Shown here: in pieces, positions 35,691 to 44,443 of the stretch
Position numbering within the stretch: the first letter of the stretch is position 1
How the letters are laid out: every line of letters begins with the position of its first letter
Origin: Leucothrix arctica
Lineage (GTDB): Bacteria; Pseudomonadota; Gammaproteobacteria; Thiotrichales; Thiotrichaceae
Assembly: GCF_003172895.1 (NCBI RefSeq)
Contig: NZ_QGKL01000042.1
Span: 682,001-746,000 of the forward strand
Reading direction: 5' to 3'
DNA: 64,000 bases
Program-made: the position numbers and the translations under genes
The notes under the pieces: model-generated
Database searches by the model: none
What the model was told of the DNA's origin: nothing
What the model saw: the letters and a program-made list of their open reading frames with translations, nothing else

Positions 35691-36684
35691 ATTATCATTT
35701 ATTTGGGCGATCATCATCGCGTTTGCGGTACTCACTTATGTGATGTTAGATGGTTTTGATCTCGGCATTGGTATCCTGTTTCCATTCGCTGACTCCGAGC
35801 AAGACAAGTCAGTCATGATGAACAGTATCGCCCCAGTCTGGGATGGCAATGAGACCTGGTTAGTGTTGGGTGGCGGTGGGCTGTTCGCAGTTTTCCCGCT
35901 AGCCTACGCGGTCATTATGCCAGCATTGTATATGCCTATTACCTTGATGTTGCTAGCACTGATATTTCGTGGCGTAGCGTTTGAATATCGCTGGAGAACC
36001 GTCTCTTGGAAACCGGTGTGGGACGCAGCTTTTTTTGGTGGCTCAATCGTCGCTGCATTCACCCAAGGAATCGCGTTAGGGGCAATGGTACAAGGCATCA
36101 AAGTCGTGGACCGTGCTTACGCTGGCGGTTGGTGGGATTGGTTAACGCCATTCTCAATACTCACTGGTTTTGCCGTTATTGTGGGTTATGGCTTACTTGG
36201 TTCAACATGGTTAATCCTTAAAACAGAAGGTGAGCTACAGTCTAAAATGCGAGGTTATGCAAAATGGTTAGGCATAGGCACCTTAGGGTTCCTTGGTCTC
36301 GTCAGCATACTCACGCCTTTTCAGGACGCCGCCTACTTCCAACGTTGGTTCAGTTTACCAGGCAGTATCTTTAGCGTACTTGTGCCGAGCTTAGTGGGAC
36401 TGTGTACTTGGTTACTCTTCACAGGACTGAAAAACAAAAAGGAAATACAGCCTTTTCTAGCGTCTTTGAGTCTGTTTATCCTTAGCTTTATCGGTATTGT
36501 TATTAGCTTTTATCCCAATATCGTTCCGCCAAGTCTAACGATTGTGGAAGCAGCTGCGCCAGACTCTAGTTTGAAATTTACATTAGCGGGTACGATATTT
36601 TTAGTACCACTTATTTTGATTTACACCGCGTATTCTTACTGGGTATTTAGAGGTAAGGTAAATCCTGACGAGGGCTATCACTAA
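35680..36684 (+). CDS. cioB: Cytochrome bd-type (cyanide-insensitive) quinol oxidase subunit II
   Basis: 334 residues from the ATG at 35680 (MDIELSFIWAIIIAF), with AGGAG 7 bp upstream inside the end of cioA. Subunit II landmarks: YVMLDGFDLGIGILFPF, SIAPVWDGNETWLVLGGGGLFAVFPLAYA, FRGVAFEYRW and a C-terminal IYTAYSYWVFRGKV. It pairs with CioA in the membrane oxidase and stabilises the haems; it binds none itself in the known structures. Its stop codon shares one base with the start of a 35-residue membrane protein gene, the likely third subunit. Confidence 0.96.
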   Translation: MDIELSFIWAIIIAFAVLTYVMLDGFDLGIGILFPFADSEQDKSVMMNSIAPVWDGNETWLVLGGGGLFAVFPLAYAVIMPALYMPITLMLLALIFRGVAFEYRWRTVSWKPVWDAAFFGGSIVAAFTQGIALGAMVQGIKVVDRAYAGGWWDWLTPFSILTGFAVIVGYGLLGSTWLILKTEGELQSKMRGYAKWLGIGTLGFLGLVSILTPFQDAAYFQRWFSLPGSIFSVLVPSLVGLCTWLLFTGLKNKKEIQPFLASLSLFILSFIGIVISFYPNIVPPSLTIVEAAAPDSSLKFTLAGTIFLVPLILIYTAYSYWVFRGKVNPDEGYH

Positions 36685-36791
36685 TGGCTAACAAACAATC
36701 AAAGCAGCTAGTGTGGTTTATTGCCTTATGGGTTGCTGGCGTCGTTGTACTTAGCGTTGTTGCTATGGCTATCAAAATGGTAGTTCTGTAG
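36684..36791 (+). CDS. Short single-span protein, CydX-like third subunit (DUF2474-type)
   Basis: 35 codons beginning in the cioB stop (TAATG). The protein MANKQSKQLVWFIALWVAGV continues with a hydrophobic helix (VVLSVVAMAIKMVVL) to the stop at 36789-36791. A basic N terminus, one membrane span and a W-F-x-A-L-W-V-A-G motif match the short proteins (CydX, CydZ, or DUF2474) that follow cydB/cioB genes and are needed for haem stability in cytochrome bd. Overlap with cioB indicates translational coupling. It is too short for standard gene callers and is often missed. The family name DUF2474 is from memory. Confidence 0.8.
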   Translation: MANKQSKQLVWFIALWVAGVVVLSVVAMAIKMVVL

Positions 36792-36836
36792 TAAACAAAG
36801 TCATTCACTTTATATAAGCACCTGAGACCGACTAAT

Positions 36837-36878
36837 GAGGCACTTTTTATTTAATTAAGAAGTGCCTCAGTATTTTCT
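36837..36878 (+). terminator. Terminator-like stem after the cio operon
   Basis: GAGGCACTT (36837-36845) pairs perfectly with AAGTGCCTC (36860-36868); the T-rich stretch after it is weak (AGTATTTTC). It closes the cioAB-small-subunit operon, 46 bp past the last stop. Confidence 0.6.
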
Positions 36879-37073
36879 AGCACGTTATAAATTAACCTTT
36901 AGTCACACTCTACCCACCCTTACTAAGCACTGATATTATGTGCTCGCAGTTCAAGAGGACCGCTTCAAATTGATCTGTAAAATTATTTTCTAAGTCATTC
37001 CATAATCATTATAACTGCCCTATTCAAGGTTAGGTGTTGTGCCTACCTAGGGCCAAACTCAAAGTAATTAACT

Positions 37074-37808
37074 ATGAATTCTAACAAATCTCGCATCGGT
37101 ACTATCCTGCTACTTTTAGCAGTCGTTGCACTTTTGGCTATAGCAGTAATGATGTGCGGCGCACGTTTTGGTCTTTGGGAGCCAGTCGTTGGCTTCGGTA
37201 TGGTTCGTACTTACATGAATCCTATTGGTTATGCCGTGACTGGTTTAAGCATTTTAGGGTTTATATACCTCGTTGTGTGCGGCAAGGAAGGCGTGCTTAA
37301 AGCCATTATCGCGAGCTTCATTGGTCTAGGTCTTCTTACACCAATGATACTGTCATTCGTTAATCCACCCGTTCACGCACCAGCGATACATGACATAACG
37401 ACCAATACTACTAACCCACCCTTATTTTTAGTACTGGATGAAACACGTCCGGGCGCACGAAACACACTTGAGTACGGTGGCCCTGACATTGCAGCACAAC
37501 AAAAGAAAACTTACCCTGACGTCGCTCCGATTCAATCTAAGCTAGCAGCAAGCGATGCTTTCACAGAAGCACTTCGTGTGGGTCAAGCAATGGGTTGGGA
37601 AATCGTCGCACAAGACAAAGAAGCGTTACGCTTTGAGGCAACAGCACGTACCCCTGTATATCAATTTGCGGATGACGTGGTGGTTGTAGTCACTGCAGAA
37701 GGCGCAGCAAGTCGCGTTGATATCAGAAGTGTCTCTCGTATTGGACGTGGAGATAGAGGGGCTAATGCTGCCCGTATCATGGACTTTATTGGACGTTTTG
37801 CTAAGTGA
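37074..37808 (+). CDS. DUF1499 domain membrane protein
   Basis: 244 residues. Three hydrophobic segments at the N terminus (ILLLLAVVALLAIAVMMCGA; GYAVTGLSILGFIYLVVCG; AIIASFIGLGLLTPMILSFV) precede the DUF1499 domain, from about residue 95: AIHDITTNTTNPPLF, DVAPIQSKLAASDAF, MGWEIVAQDKEALRFEATA, FADDVVVVVT and SRVDIRSVSRIGRGDRGANA. The family is widespread in proteobacteria without a known activity; the conserved Arg/Ser/Gly-rich end suggests ligand binding. It stands alone between the cio operon and a convergent terminator. Confidence 0.88.
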   Translation: MNSNKSRIGTILLLLAVVALLAIAVMMCGARFGLWEPVVGFGMVRTYMNPIGYAVTGLSILGFIYLVVCGKEGVLKAIIASFIGLGLLTPMILSFVNPPVHAPAIHDITTNTTNPPLFLVLDETRPGARNTLEYGGPDIAAQQKKTYPDVAPIQSKLAASDAFTEALRVGQAMGWEIVAQDKEALRFEATARTPVYQFADDVVVVVTAEGAASRVDIRSVSRIGRGDRGANAARIMDFIGRFAK

Positions 37809-37885
37809 TCATCAGAATTCTTTGCTGACAACTTCTCCATCTCTGACAAGCTAATACACCGCATAATCGAAAGAACTTAACAAAA

Positions 37886-37915
37886 AAAGCCCCAACAACC
37901 TAATGTTGGGGCTTT
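37886..37915 (-). terminator. Intrinsic terminator after the phytase-like gene
   Basis: AAAGCCCCAACA (37886-37897) pairs perfectly with TGTTGGGGCTTT (37904-37915). On the minus strand the stem is followed by a run of T (37882-37888 complement), as expected for the gene ending at 37965; it may also act on the plus strand. Confidence 0.9.
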
Positions 37916-37964
37916 CACCGAGCAACCTTCATCGCCATCAATATTTTGTAGTTGTTAGCTAAGT

Positions 37965-40133
37965 TTACTTAACCTTCCCAACCGACCAAAAGAAAGTTTC
38001 CCCAGAGCTATCATCCACACCATCATTGTCCGTAGAAACAAACATTTCTCCAGTCACATCAACTGCTAACCCCTCAACTTTATCCTGCACATAACCATTA
38101 AATGACTTCAAATCAGGCACTAAATCACGCACCAACGCCTTCTTAACAACAGGCAGCTGACCACCGAGCTTCGCAGGCTTCATATCCGCCAATGCAACTT
38201 TATAGATCCTCTTAGTGACTGCCGCATCACCAAGCTGATTATCACGCTCAATTATATAAGCATAATCACCATGTGCCGTTATCTCAGAAAGTCCAACCCA
38301 GCCCTGCTTAGACTGAGCGACAGGATAGTGAACCGCACCCCACTCCTCAGTTTTAGTATTGTAAGCCACCAATTTCACATGGTGCTTAGGGTCATCTTTC
38401 CACTCACGCTGCACCGCCATCCACAGTGTGTCGCCAACCTTAGTGATACCCTCAAAACCAAAGCGCTTCTCAACCTCCATCAACGCTGTAGGTAAACCCA
38501 CTTCAGCAGTAATCTCGCCTTTAGCGTTAACGTTATATAGCGCATGAGGAATCTCACGGTCAGAACGACCTTCCGAAGCAATCCAGAAGCCGCCCTTACC
38601 GTCTGAAGTAATTCCTTCCATATCTAACTTCTGAGCGGGTAACCCGTCACGCGTCACAAGAATTGCGTTAGTAATTAGTGCTGGTTTTTGCGTTGCATTA
38701 ATCTCAAAAATCGTAGGCTGCATACTATAAAAACTGTCATTTACGGCATAAACCTTGCCAGACTGTTTAGCGTCAGCAACCATGCCTGAAATCGCACCCC
38801 AACCAATTAACTCATCCGCACCTGCCGAGGTTAATTGTGGGTAGTTCGCTGGCGCATCCTGATATTGATAAACCATTACATGAGCACGTACACCGCCATC
38901 CTCGACAAGGTCTTTCTCGTTAGCCGTCACCAACAAATTACGTGAAGGAATCGCAACCACGCCCTCTGGCGCAATACCAGATGGCAACATCTGCTTTAAC
39001 ACTGGCTTTGCAGGGTTACTCATGTCGTAAACTGCAACCGCTGAACCACGCTCAGAGCCAATAAAGGCTAGAGTCTTACCCTCAAAAACACCTGTTTCAG
39101 CAGACTCAGGCTCGCCACCTTTTTTGCCCGAACGCTTTTCAGGATAGTGACCAATCTGTACTAACGCATGCTCAAAGGTAGAGTTACTTTCATAAACAAC
39201 TGAGCCGTCTTTATTAAACACTGTCCAGCTTCGTGAACCACCTTTGTAGTCGCCTTCATTTGCCGTTATGAAGTGCTCATCATCCATCCATTTTACTGAG
39301 TCAGGCTCACGTAAACGGCCTTTTTGTGTCTTATCAAACGTCAATGCACCATCACGTTTAAGATCTACTTCCACGAGATCAACGCTACCCGCTGAGAAGT
39401 GCTTCATCACCTTGCCGTCTTTATCGAGAATGACTATGTGGTTGTTCTCTTGAAGCGTGACCACGGTTTCACCAAGCCCATTAATTGACACAAACTCTGG
39501 CTCTGGGTCGGTTGGAGCAACCTCTGAAAGCCCTGTTAGGTCTATCACCTTTTTAGAGCCGCAATTAATTCTGTCATCTGCAACGGTAAACATCACCACG
39601 TTACCCGCTGGCATCTGTGGCATTTCACCATCGTTTAAGTCTTCGTCTCGCTCATTTTCAATCGCAACAACAACGAAAGTTCCGTCTTTAGCCACAGCAA
39701 CCGAGTCTGGCTGCCCTCCAATATCACACCGTGCTAGTTCCTCTTTGGTTGTTATATCGATAACTTTCAGCATACCTGAAGGTTTTACGTAGCTCTCTGA
39801 AGTGTTCACGCCTACAAAAGCGTTATTACCAATAAGCGCAACCGATGTTGGCTCGCCACCTAATGAGATATTACCTAATGGCTTGGGTGAATTTGCATCG
39901 GTTAAGTCGATTAGACCTAAAGATTCTAACGGGCTATCCGTATAAACCAGTGTCATACCGTCTGCTGTTACTGCAATAATTTCTGGTGAGGTTTCACGCT
40001 TAGTATCCTCACCAGCCGCCATATTAGTTGGCGTTGCGAATGATGCGATACGATTGAAATTCATTTCTGCCATTGCAGGTGCAGAAGCGATAAGTGCGGC
40101 GACGGAACATGCCGAAAGAAGTGTGCGAATCAT
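37965..40133 (-). CDS. Exported esterase-like/phytase-family beta-propeller protein
   Basis: 722 residues. Signal peptide MIRTLLSACSVAALIASAPAMA. The N-terminal ~400 residues form beta-propeller-like blades (TDSPLESLGLIDLTDANSPK, GGQPDSVAVAKDGTFVVVA, REPDSVKWMDDEHFITANEG, KTLAFIGSERGSAVAVYDM). The C-terminal third (LDMEGITSDGKGGFWIASEG, HALYNVNAKGEI, GFEGITKVGDTLWMAVQREW, DKVEGLAVDVTGEMFVSTDN) matches the esterase-like activity of phytase domain. Members act on phosphate esters outside the cytoplasm or are structurally related proteins of unknown substrate. Location is periplasmic or secreted. It is monocistronic. Confidence 0.88.
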   Translation of the reverse strand: MIRTLLSACSVAALIASAPAMAEMNFNRIASFATPTNMAAGEDTKRETSPEIIAVTADGMTLVYTDSPLESLGLIDLTDANSPKPLGNISLGGEPTSVALIGNNAFVGVNTSESYVKPSGMLKVIDITTKEELARCDIGGQPDSVAVAKDGTFVVVAIENERDEDLNDGEMPQMPAGNVVMFTVADDRINCGSKKVIDLTGLSEVAPTDPEPEFVSINGLGETVVTLQENNHIVILDKDGKVMKHFSAGSVDLVEVDLKRDGALTFDKTQKGRLREPDSVKWMDDEHFITANEGDYKGGSRSWTVFNKDGSVVYESNSTFEHALVQIGHYPEKRSGKKGGEPESAETGVFEGKTLAFIGSERGSAVAVYDMSNPAKPVLKQMLPSGIAPEGVVAIPSRNLLVTANEKDLVEDGGVRAHVMVYQYQDAPANYPQLTSAGADELIGWGAISGMVADAKQSGKVYAVNDSFYSMQPTIFEINATQKPALITNAILVTRDGLPAQKLDMEGITSDGKGGFWIASEGRSDREIPHALYNVNAKGEITAEVGLPTALMEVEKRFGFEGITKVGDTLWMAVQREWKDDPKHHVKLVAYNTKTEEWGAVHYPVAQSKQGWVGLSEITAHGDYAYIIERDNQLGDAAVTKRIYKVALADMKPAKLGGQLPVVKKALVRDLVPDLKSFNGYVQDKVEGLAVDVTGEMFVSTDNDGVDDSSGETFFWSVGKVK

Positions 40134-40196
40134 AGTTAGCCCAAGTTGTTAAATTTGACGGTAACATACAAAGGATATGTGACAAGGTAATGACAC

Positions 40197-40234
40197 AATA
40201 AAAAATACCCCTATTCGGCAAAACCAAATAAGGG
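40197..40234 (-). terminator. Intrinsic terminator after the 675-residue lipoprotein gene
   Basis: On the minus strand CCCTTATTTGG (40234-40224) pairs with CCGAATAGGGG (40218-40208), with minor mismatch, followed by TATTTTTTATT. It sits 29 bp past the stop at 40263. Confidence 0.82.
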
Positions 40235-40262
40235 CACTTTCGGTTTACATCAGGTAACTAGA

Positions 40263-42290
40263 TTAACGCTCTTCTGATTGGTAATACCATTTATCACTAT
40301 CAATCAATCCACCAGTGAAATCATCATAAACACCACCGCTGGTGCTGAACTCATCTAAGTGAACTGTGATGAGGCCACTGTCATCAACTTTCGTGACATT
40401 GTAAGCTTCAACTCTGAATCTAACGCTTTGAAATAGAGCTGGGTTAAACGTATAACCACCAGCTGCAACAACTTCTTCGTTTGAGGTAAAACTAGCAAGT
40501 GGTGTACTACCTACTTCAACACCATCAATACTAAAGTCAAAGGATGAAGAATCACTATCCCAAGCCATTTCCATTGTGTGGTTACCTGTGAAGTCTGTAT
40601 CAAGTGTTACCGTTTCAATCACTTCAACCTCAGTAACAAGCTCACTTGCCAAGATAAACCTTGCTGTTACTTCTTCGCCGTAATAGCGCAAACGTAAAGA
40701 CACTGAAAGACTAAGATCCTCATTATTTGGGAACTGATAATAAGCGTACATACGTGTTTCCAAGCCTGCGCTACTATCTACTCCACGTTGAAGGGATGTT
40801 GCTGATTCATCAATCTTAAACGTTGCCTTAAACGAGCTAGGTGCCTCAGTGTCAACATCATCTGTTAGAAGTCTAGTTCTGTAGTCATCTTCAATCTCTA
40901 TACCATAGCCCTCATTCGCAGCAATATCAGAAGCATAATGCTTTTGTGCGACAAGCTTAGCGGTATTCGCAGGTGCATTATCATTCGCAAAAACACGATC
41001 CAAATAGTTTCTACGTGCACTATCTTCATCCTCTGCTTCGTTACTAATAGCTAACTGATTATTGACGACTTCATAGCCTGGCTCATACACATCACAATTA
41101 TCACCCTCTTCTAACACTTCGCAGTCTAAACCGAAGCGATTGTATTGCTTTTCAGAAATTACCTTTATTTCAGTTTTACCCTCATTAACCAAAGTAGTGT
41201 AAGTACCTACGTCTAAATTAGTATCGTAATCATCACCCTCTGACCCATAGTCGACGTAAAAGAAGTAACCAGCACTAGTAGCGCTTCCCTTAGTAAAGAA
41301 TAGTAAATTTTTTGCGTCACGGTTCTCCCATAAACCATCAATAGGTGAGTCCGTTGCTTCTAGCTTATCAAAGCCAAAATCACCATCTTCTGGCACTGAA
41401 AAGACTAACTGTCCTTCATCAGAAAAGGAATAACCCCAAACTCCGGGCTCTATACCATTAGACCCATCGCAAAGCACGCCTCTATCTTCATCACAAGTAA
41501 GCGCATACCCATCATTATTTTCACGAGTAACAAAAGTTATACTACCGTCGGTGGCAGTGTAAGTACCGTACTCAAAACCTTCTGAACCATTTACCTCTTC
41601 CCACTGCATAGCTAGGTAACGACCATCAGGCAAAAAGTGAAAGATTACCGCTTCTTCACCTGTTAACTGCCATGAGCCAGTTAGTGTATTAAACGTGACA
41701 CCACTATCTGCAAGCGTATCTTCAAAATGAGCAACTGCCTCAGCAGCACTAACAAGCTCTGTCGGCTCATCATCTTGACCACCACTAGTAATCAACGTTT
41801 GAACTGATGCTGAAAAGTCTTCGTCTGAAACATTAAATGAATCAATCGGACTAGCAACTGCTTTTGCAGTATCTGTAATCTCAATCCCGTTACTTGGGTC
41901 TCCATCCTTGTCCAATGTTTGAAGCAAGCGAATCATATTCACTGCTTCGGTATCATTAGGGTCATCAGTATCTGCAATATCTAACGGTGTTACCGTCGCG
42001 GCAGCAGCCACGGGCGGAAACTCTAAAGCACCAATTGAGAAGACAACAGTCTCTCCCGCTTCGTAATCGTATTTACCATCGATATCTGTTACGCCAGACC
42101 TAGTTTCAACATCACCGTCAAAGGTTTTATAGTCGATGTTAGCAACGGGGCTATCTAAAAAAACCCCCGTCAATGTGGGTGGGTCTATGATTTCAACTTC
42201 ATCACTCGAATTACTACTACCTCCGCAACCATGTAACAACAAAGCTGCTGTGATCAAAGCAATATGTTTTGATAATTTCCTCTGTCTCAT
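40263..42290 (-). CDS. Large acidic lipoprotein with beta-sandwich domains
   Basis: 675 residues. Lipobox LLLHGC places the lipidated Cys at residue 22, followed by a Gly/Ser spacer (GGSSNSSDE). The first domain (GVFLDSPVANIDYKTFDGD, VTDIDGKYDYEAGETVVFSI) is a repeat-like beta module often seen in gammaproteobacterial lipoproteins. Two related modules follow, each with a GxW start, a GTYT strand and a CDE/CE cysteine pair (LTGSWQLTGEEAVIFHF; IDGLWENRDAKNLLFF). The C-terminal ~180 residues resemble a concanavalin/LamG-type sandwich. Surface or periplasmic binding, or adhesion, is likely. It lies 87 bp downstream of the SUMF1-like gene and sigma factor, so it may be their target. Confidence 0.8.
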   Translation of the reverse strand: MRQRKLSKHIALITAALLLHGCGGSSNSSDEVEIIDPPTLTGVFLDSPVANIDYKTFDGDVETRSGVTDIDGKYDYEAGETVVFSIGALEFPPVAAAATVTPLDIADTDDPNDTEAVNMIRLLQTLDKDGDPSNGIEITDTAKAVASPIDSFNVSDEDFSASVQTLITSGGQDDEPTELVSAAEAVAHFEDTLADSGVTFNTLTGSWQLTGEEAVIFHFLPDGRYLAMQWEEVNGSEGFEYGTYTATDGSITFVTRENNDGYALTCDEDRGVLCDGSNGIEPGVWGYSFSDEGQLVFSVPEDGDFGFDKLEATDSPIDGLWENRDAKNLLFFTKGSATSAGYFFYVDYGSEGDDYDTNLDVGTYTTLVNEGKTEIKVISEKQYNRFGLDCEVLEEGDNCDVYEPGYEVVNNQLAISNEAEDEDSARRNYLDRVFANDNAPANTAKLVAQKHYASDIAANEGYGIEIEDDYRTRLLTDDVDTEAPSSFKATFKIDESATSLQRGVDSSAGLETRMYAYYQFPNNEDLSLSVSLRLRYYGEEVTARFILASELVTEVEVIETVTLDTDFTGNHTMEMAWDSDSSSFDFSIDGVEVGSTPLASFTSNEEVVAAGGYTFNPALFQSVRFRVEAYNVTKVDDSGLITVHLDEFSTSGGVYDDFTGGLIDSDKWYYQSEER

Positions 42291-42377
42291 GTTCTCTCCT
42301 TGTATCTATTGAGGGATTCCTCAATACCAAGTAACAAATGAAAATAGAAAACTTAAGGGGTAGTTATTAAAAATATT

Positions 42378-43640
42378 TTATTTATTCGGATTTTGCCAAT
42401 CGCTAGCAACACGAAAGCCATACAAATTACTTCTATCGTGAATTGCTCCCTTACTACGAATCGCTGAACGAATACCTGCTGCATTCATATCCCAGGAGCC
42501 ACCGCGACGGACTTTTTGACTGTTATTATTGCAAACTTCCCAAGCACTACCATCCACCGGTGCACCATCATAAGTATCGTGCCAGCAGTCTTGAACCCAT
42601 TCCCAAAGATTCCCAGAGGTATCTTGCACGGAGAACTTATTAGCAGGAAATTGACCAACAGGTGAAGCAAACTTCCATAGGTCCTTGCCAGATTCACCGC
42701 TATAGTTCGCCTGATTATTGTTAGCGACAGAGCCCCAATGATAAGCTGTCGCCTTACCGCCTCGAGCAGCGTGCTCCCACTCTGATTCAGAAGGTAGACG
42801 GTAGCTTGTCTTGGTTTCTTTACTTAGCCATGCAATATAGTTTTGAGCATCACTCCAACTCACGCATGTAACAGGATAGCTATCATCTTGATAATAGCCC
42901 GGTGACTCCCACGTCAGTTCTGGCTTCATCACAAAAGGACCTCCAGGCTTAGTTGTATCTTCATGTACACAACCTCTATTTTCCCGCTCCGCATCGGTAA
43001 TGTACTTAGCCGCAGCGATAAACTTTCTAAACTGGCCGTAAGTCACTTCATGCTGTGATATTAGAAAAGGCTCAACCGTAACAGCGTGTGGAGGAAACTC
43101 GGTGGGCCTACAGCCACCAGCAAGGTCGTCCCAACCCTTAGAGCATCCCTTGTTAGTAACACCACCCGGTATTAACAACATATTAGGCAAAGTGCCTACA
43201 TTTTCATTTTCATTCAGAGCAGGATAATCAGAGAAGTTTAAATGTGAATGATCTGCCAACTCCGACTCAGAGGTTCTGTTACCCACACCATAAGTCAGCA
43301 GCAATGCGTAAACAGAAAGTCCACCAATTAAAATGCCCACACCATACGTTTTAAAAACATTTCGCCAAGAAGTACCACCTCTGCGTTTTGCTTCTTCAAC
43401 CGTTCTTCTATAAATGACTCTCGCTTCTTCTGCGGAGATTGTGTCTAGGTACTCATCATCGACGCTATTAACCGCCGTGACCTCATCACGCGTCAGTAAA
43501 TAACTCCGTATTTTGGCAGCATTGATATGATTTTTATTATCGGCATCAGGCGCTATCTCGCCATGCAGAACTTTGTACCACTGCTCTTTATCATCCTTGG
43601 CGATTAATGTTTGATCTTGATCATTATCTTTTTGCGACAT
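42378..43640 (-). CDS. Membrane-anchored SUMF1/FGE-like protein next to an ECF sigma factor
   Basis: 420 residues from the ATG at 43640, with AGGAG upstream. The N-terminal ~105 residues are cytoplasmic, charged and helical (EQWYKVLHGEIAPDADNKNH; EEARVIYRRTVEEAKRRGG). One membrane span (YGVGILIGGLSVYALLLTYG) leads to a periplasmic formylglycine-enzyme-like (SUMF1) domain: FLISQHEVTYGQFRKFIA, YPVTCVSWSDAQNYIAWLS, RLPSESEWEHAARGG, VQDTSGNLWEWVQDCWHD, VRRGGSWDMNAAGIRSAIR and GFRVASDW. The catalytic Cys pair of true FGE near the RGGSW region is absent, so sulfatase activation is unlikely. Placement 7 bp after the sigma gene suggests an anti-sigma or sensor role; this is inference. Confidence 0.85.
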   Translation of the reverse strand: MSQKDNDQDQTLIAKDDKEQWYKVLHGEIAPDADNKNHINAAKIRSYLLTRDEVTAVNSVDDEYLDTISAEEARVIYRRTVEEAKRRGGTSWRNVFKTYGVGILIGGLSVYALLLTYGVGNRTSESELADHSHLNFSDYPALNENENVGTLPNMLLIPGGVTNKGCSKGWDDLAGGCRPTEFPPHAVTVEPFLISQHEVTYGQFRKFIAAAKYITDAERENRGCVHEDTTKPGGPFVMKPELTWESPGYYQDDSYPVTCVSWSDAQNYIAWLSKETKTSYRLPSESEWEHAARGGKATAYHWGSVANNNQANYSGESGKDLWKFASPVGQFPANKFSVQDTSGNLWEWVQDCWHDTYDGAPVDGSAWEVCNNNSQKVRRGGSWDMNAAGIRSAIRSKGAIHDRSNLYGFRVASDWQNPNK

Positions 43641-43647
43641 ACATCTC

Positions 43648-44250
43648 CTAACAATGCTCAAGCACAAGATTGCTTAATTTCTTCTTGAGCAAACAAATGC
43701 GTTGTCCGATAGCGCCAACAGTTCGCTTAGAACGTTCCGATATTTCGGTATAACTGAGCCCAAATGCATAAAGTGTATAGAGCGTGATGTCAGACTTACC
43801 CGTTTTCTCGGACTCGATGACGCCAAACATTTTTTGCAAGCAGTCTAGTTGGTCCTGCATTCCTGTCTCTAACCCCTTACTTAAAATATAAGGAACACCA
43901 CAAGTAGTCGCTGTCTGTTCAGGGTCTTCATAGCCCGTAATAACAGAGCGCTGACCATTTCGCTTTCGGATGTGGTTGATACACTGGTTTCTCACGACGG
44001 TATAAACCCATGCTTTTGTACAGTTATCCCTTACTTTTTCTCCGTGACATATCAACTTTAAAGACACTTCTTGATGAATTTCTTGTCTATCATGAAAGTC
44101 TAAATTGCAGTAAACACTAGAGAAGTGGTGTATGTACCGTTCAACCATACTCAAGATAGCCGCCCCACTATCATTTGTCTGATCAAGCAAATTACATAGC
44201 ATTTGTGAACAACTGTCAGCCTTAGTCGTATCAACAGCCTGTTTATTCAT
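43648..44250 (-). CDS. ECF-type RNA polymerase sigma factor
   Basis: 200 residues, the size of group 4 (ECF) sigma factors. Region 2 lies near residues 35-105 (FHDRQEIHQEVSLKLI, AWVYTVVRNQCINHIRKRNG) and region 4 near 145-195 (ITLYTLYAFGLSYTEISERS, TVGAIGQRICLLKKKL), a helix-turn-helix for the -35 box. It is followed after 7 bp by a membrane-anchored SUMF1-like protein, the place where an anti-sigma factor is normally encoded. ECF factors are released by their membrane partner on an envelope signal and usually activate their own operon. The 193-bp upstream gap would hold that promoter. Confidence 0.88.
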   Translation of the reverse strand: MNKQAVDTTKADSCSQMLCNLLDQTNDSGAAILSMVERYIHHFSSVYCNLDFHDRQEIHQEVSLKLICHGEKVRDNCTKAWVYTVVRNQCINHIRKRNGQRSVITGYEDPEQTATTCGVPYILSKGLETGMQDQLDCLQKMFGVIESEKTGKSDITLYTLYAFGLSYTEISERSKRTVGAIGQRICLLKKKLSNLVLEHC

Positions 44251-44443
44251 GATTGCCTTATATCATTATTAACAATCAATAATAATACAGTAAGGGAGTT
44301 TTTATTGAGACAAATTAAGCTATTTAATATTCCAATATAGATAGTAAAATAAACAAAATAGGCTTTATTTTAATAAATCACATTTCTACTAAATACTAAA
44401 AATTGTAATAAACACTAAACTTCTTAGTGTTATTTGATGACGA

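Noticed and set aside
42378-43640. True formylglycine-generating (sulfatase-activating) enzyme
   Set aside because: The Cys pair expected after the RGGSW segment is missing, and there is no sulfatase gene nearby.
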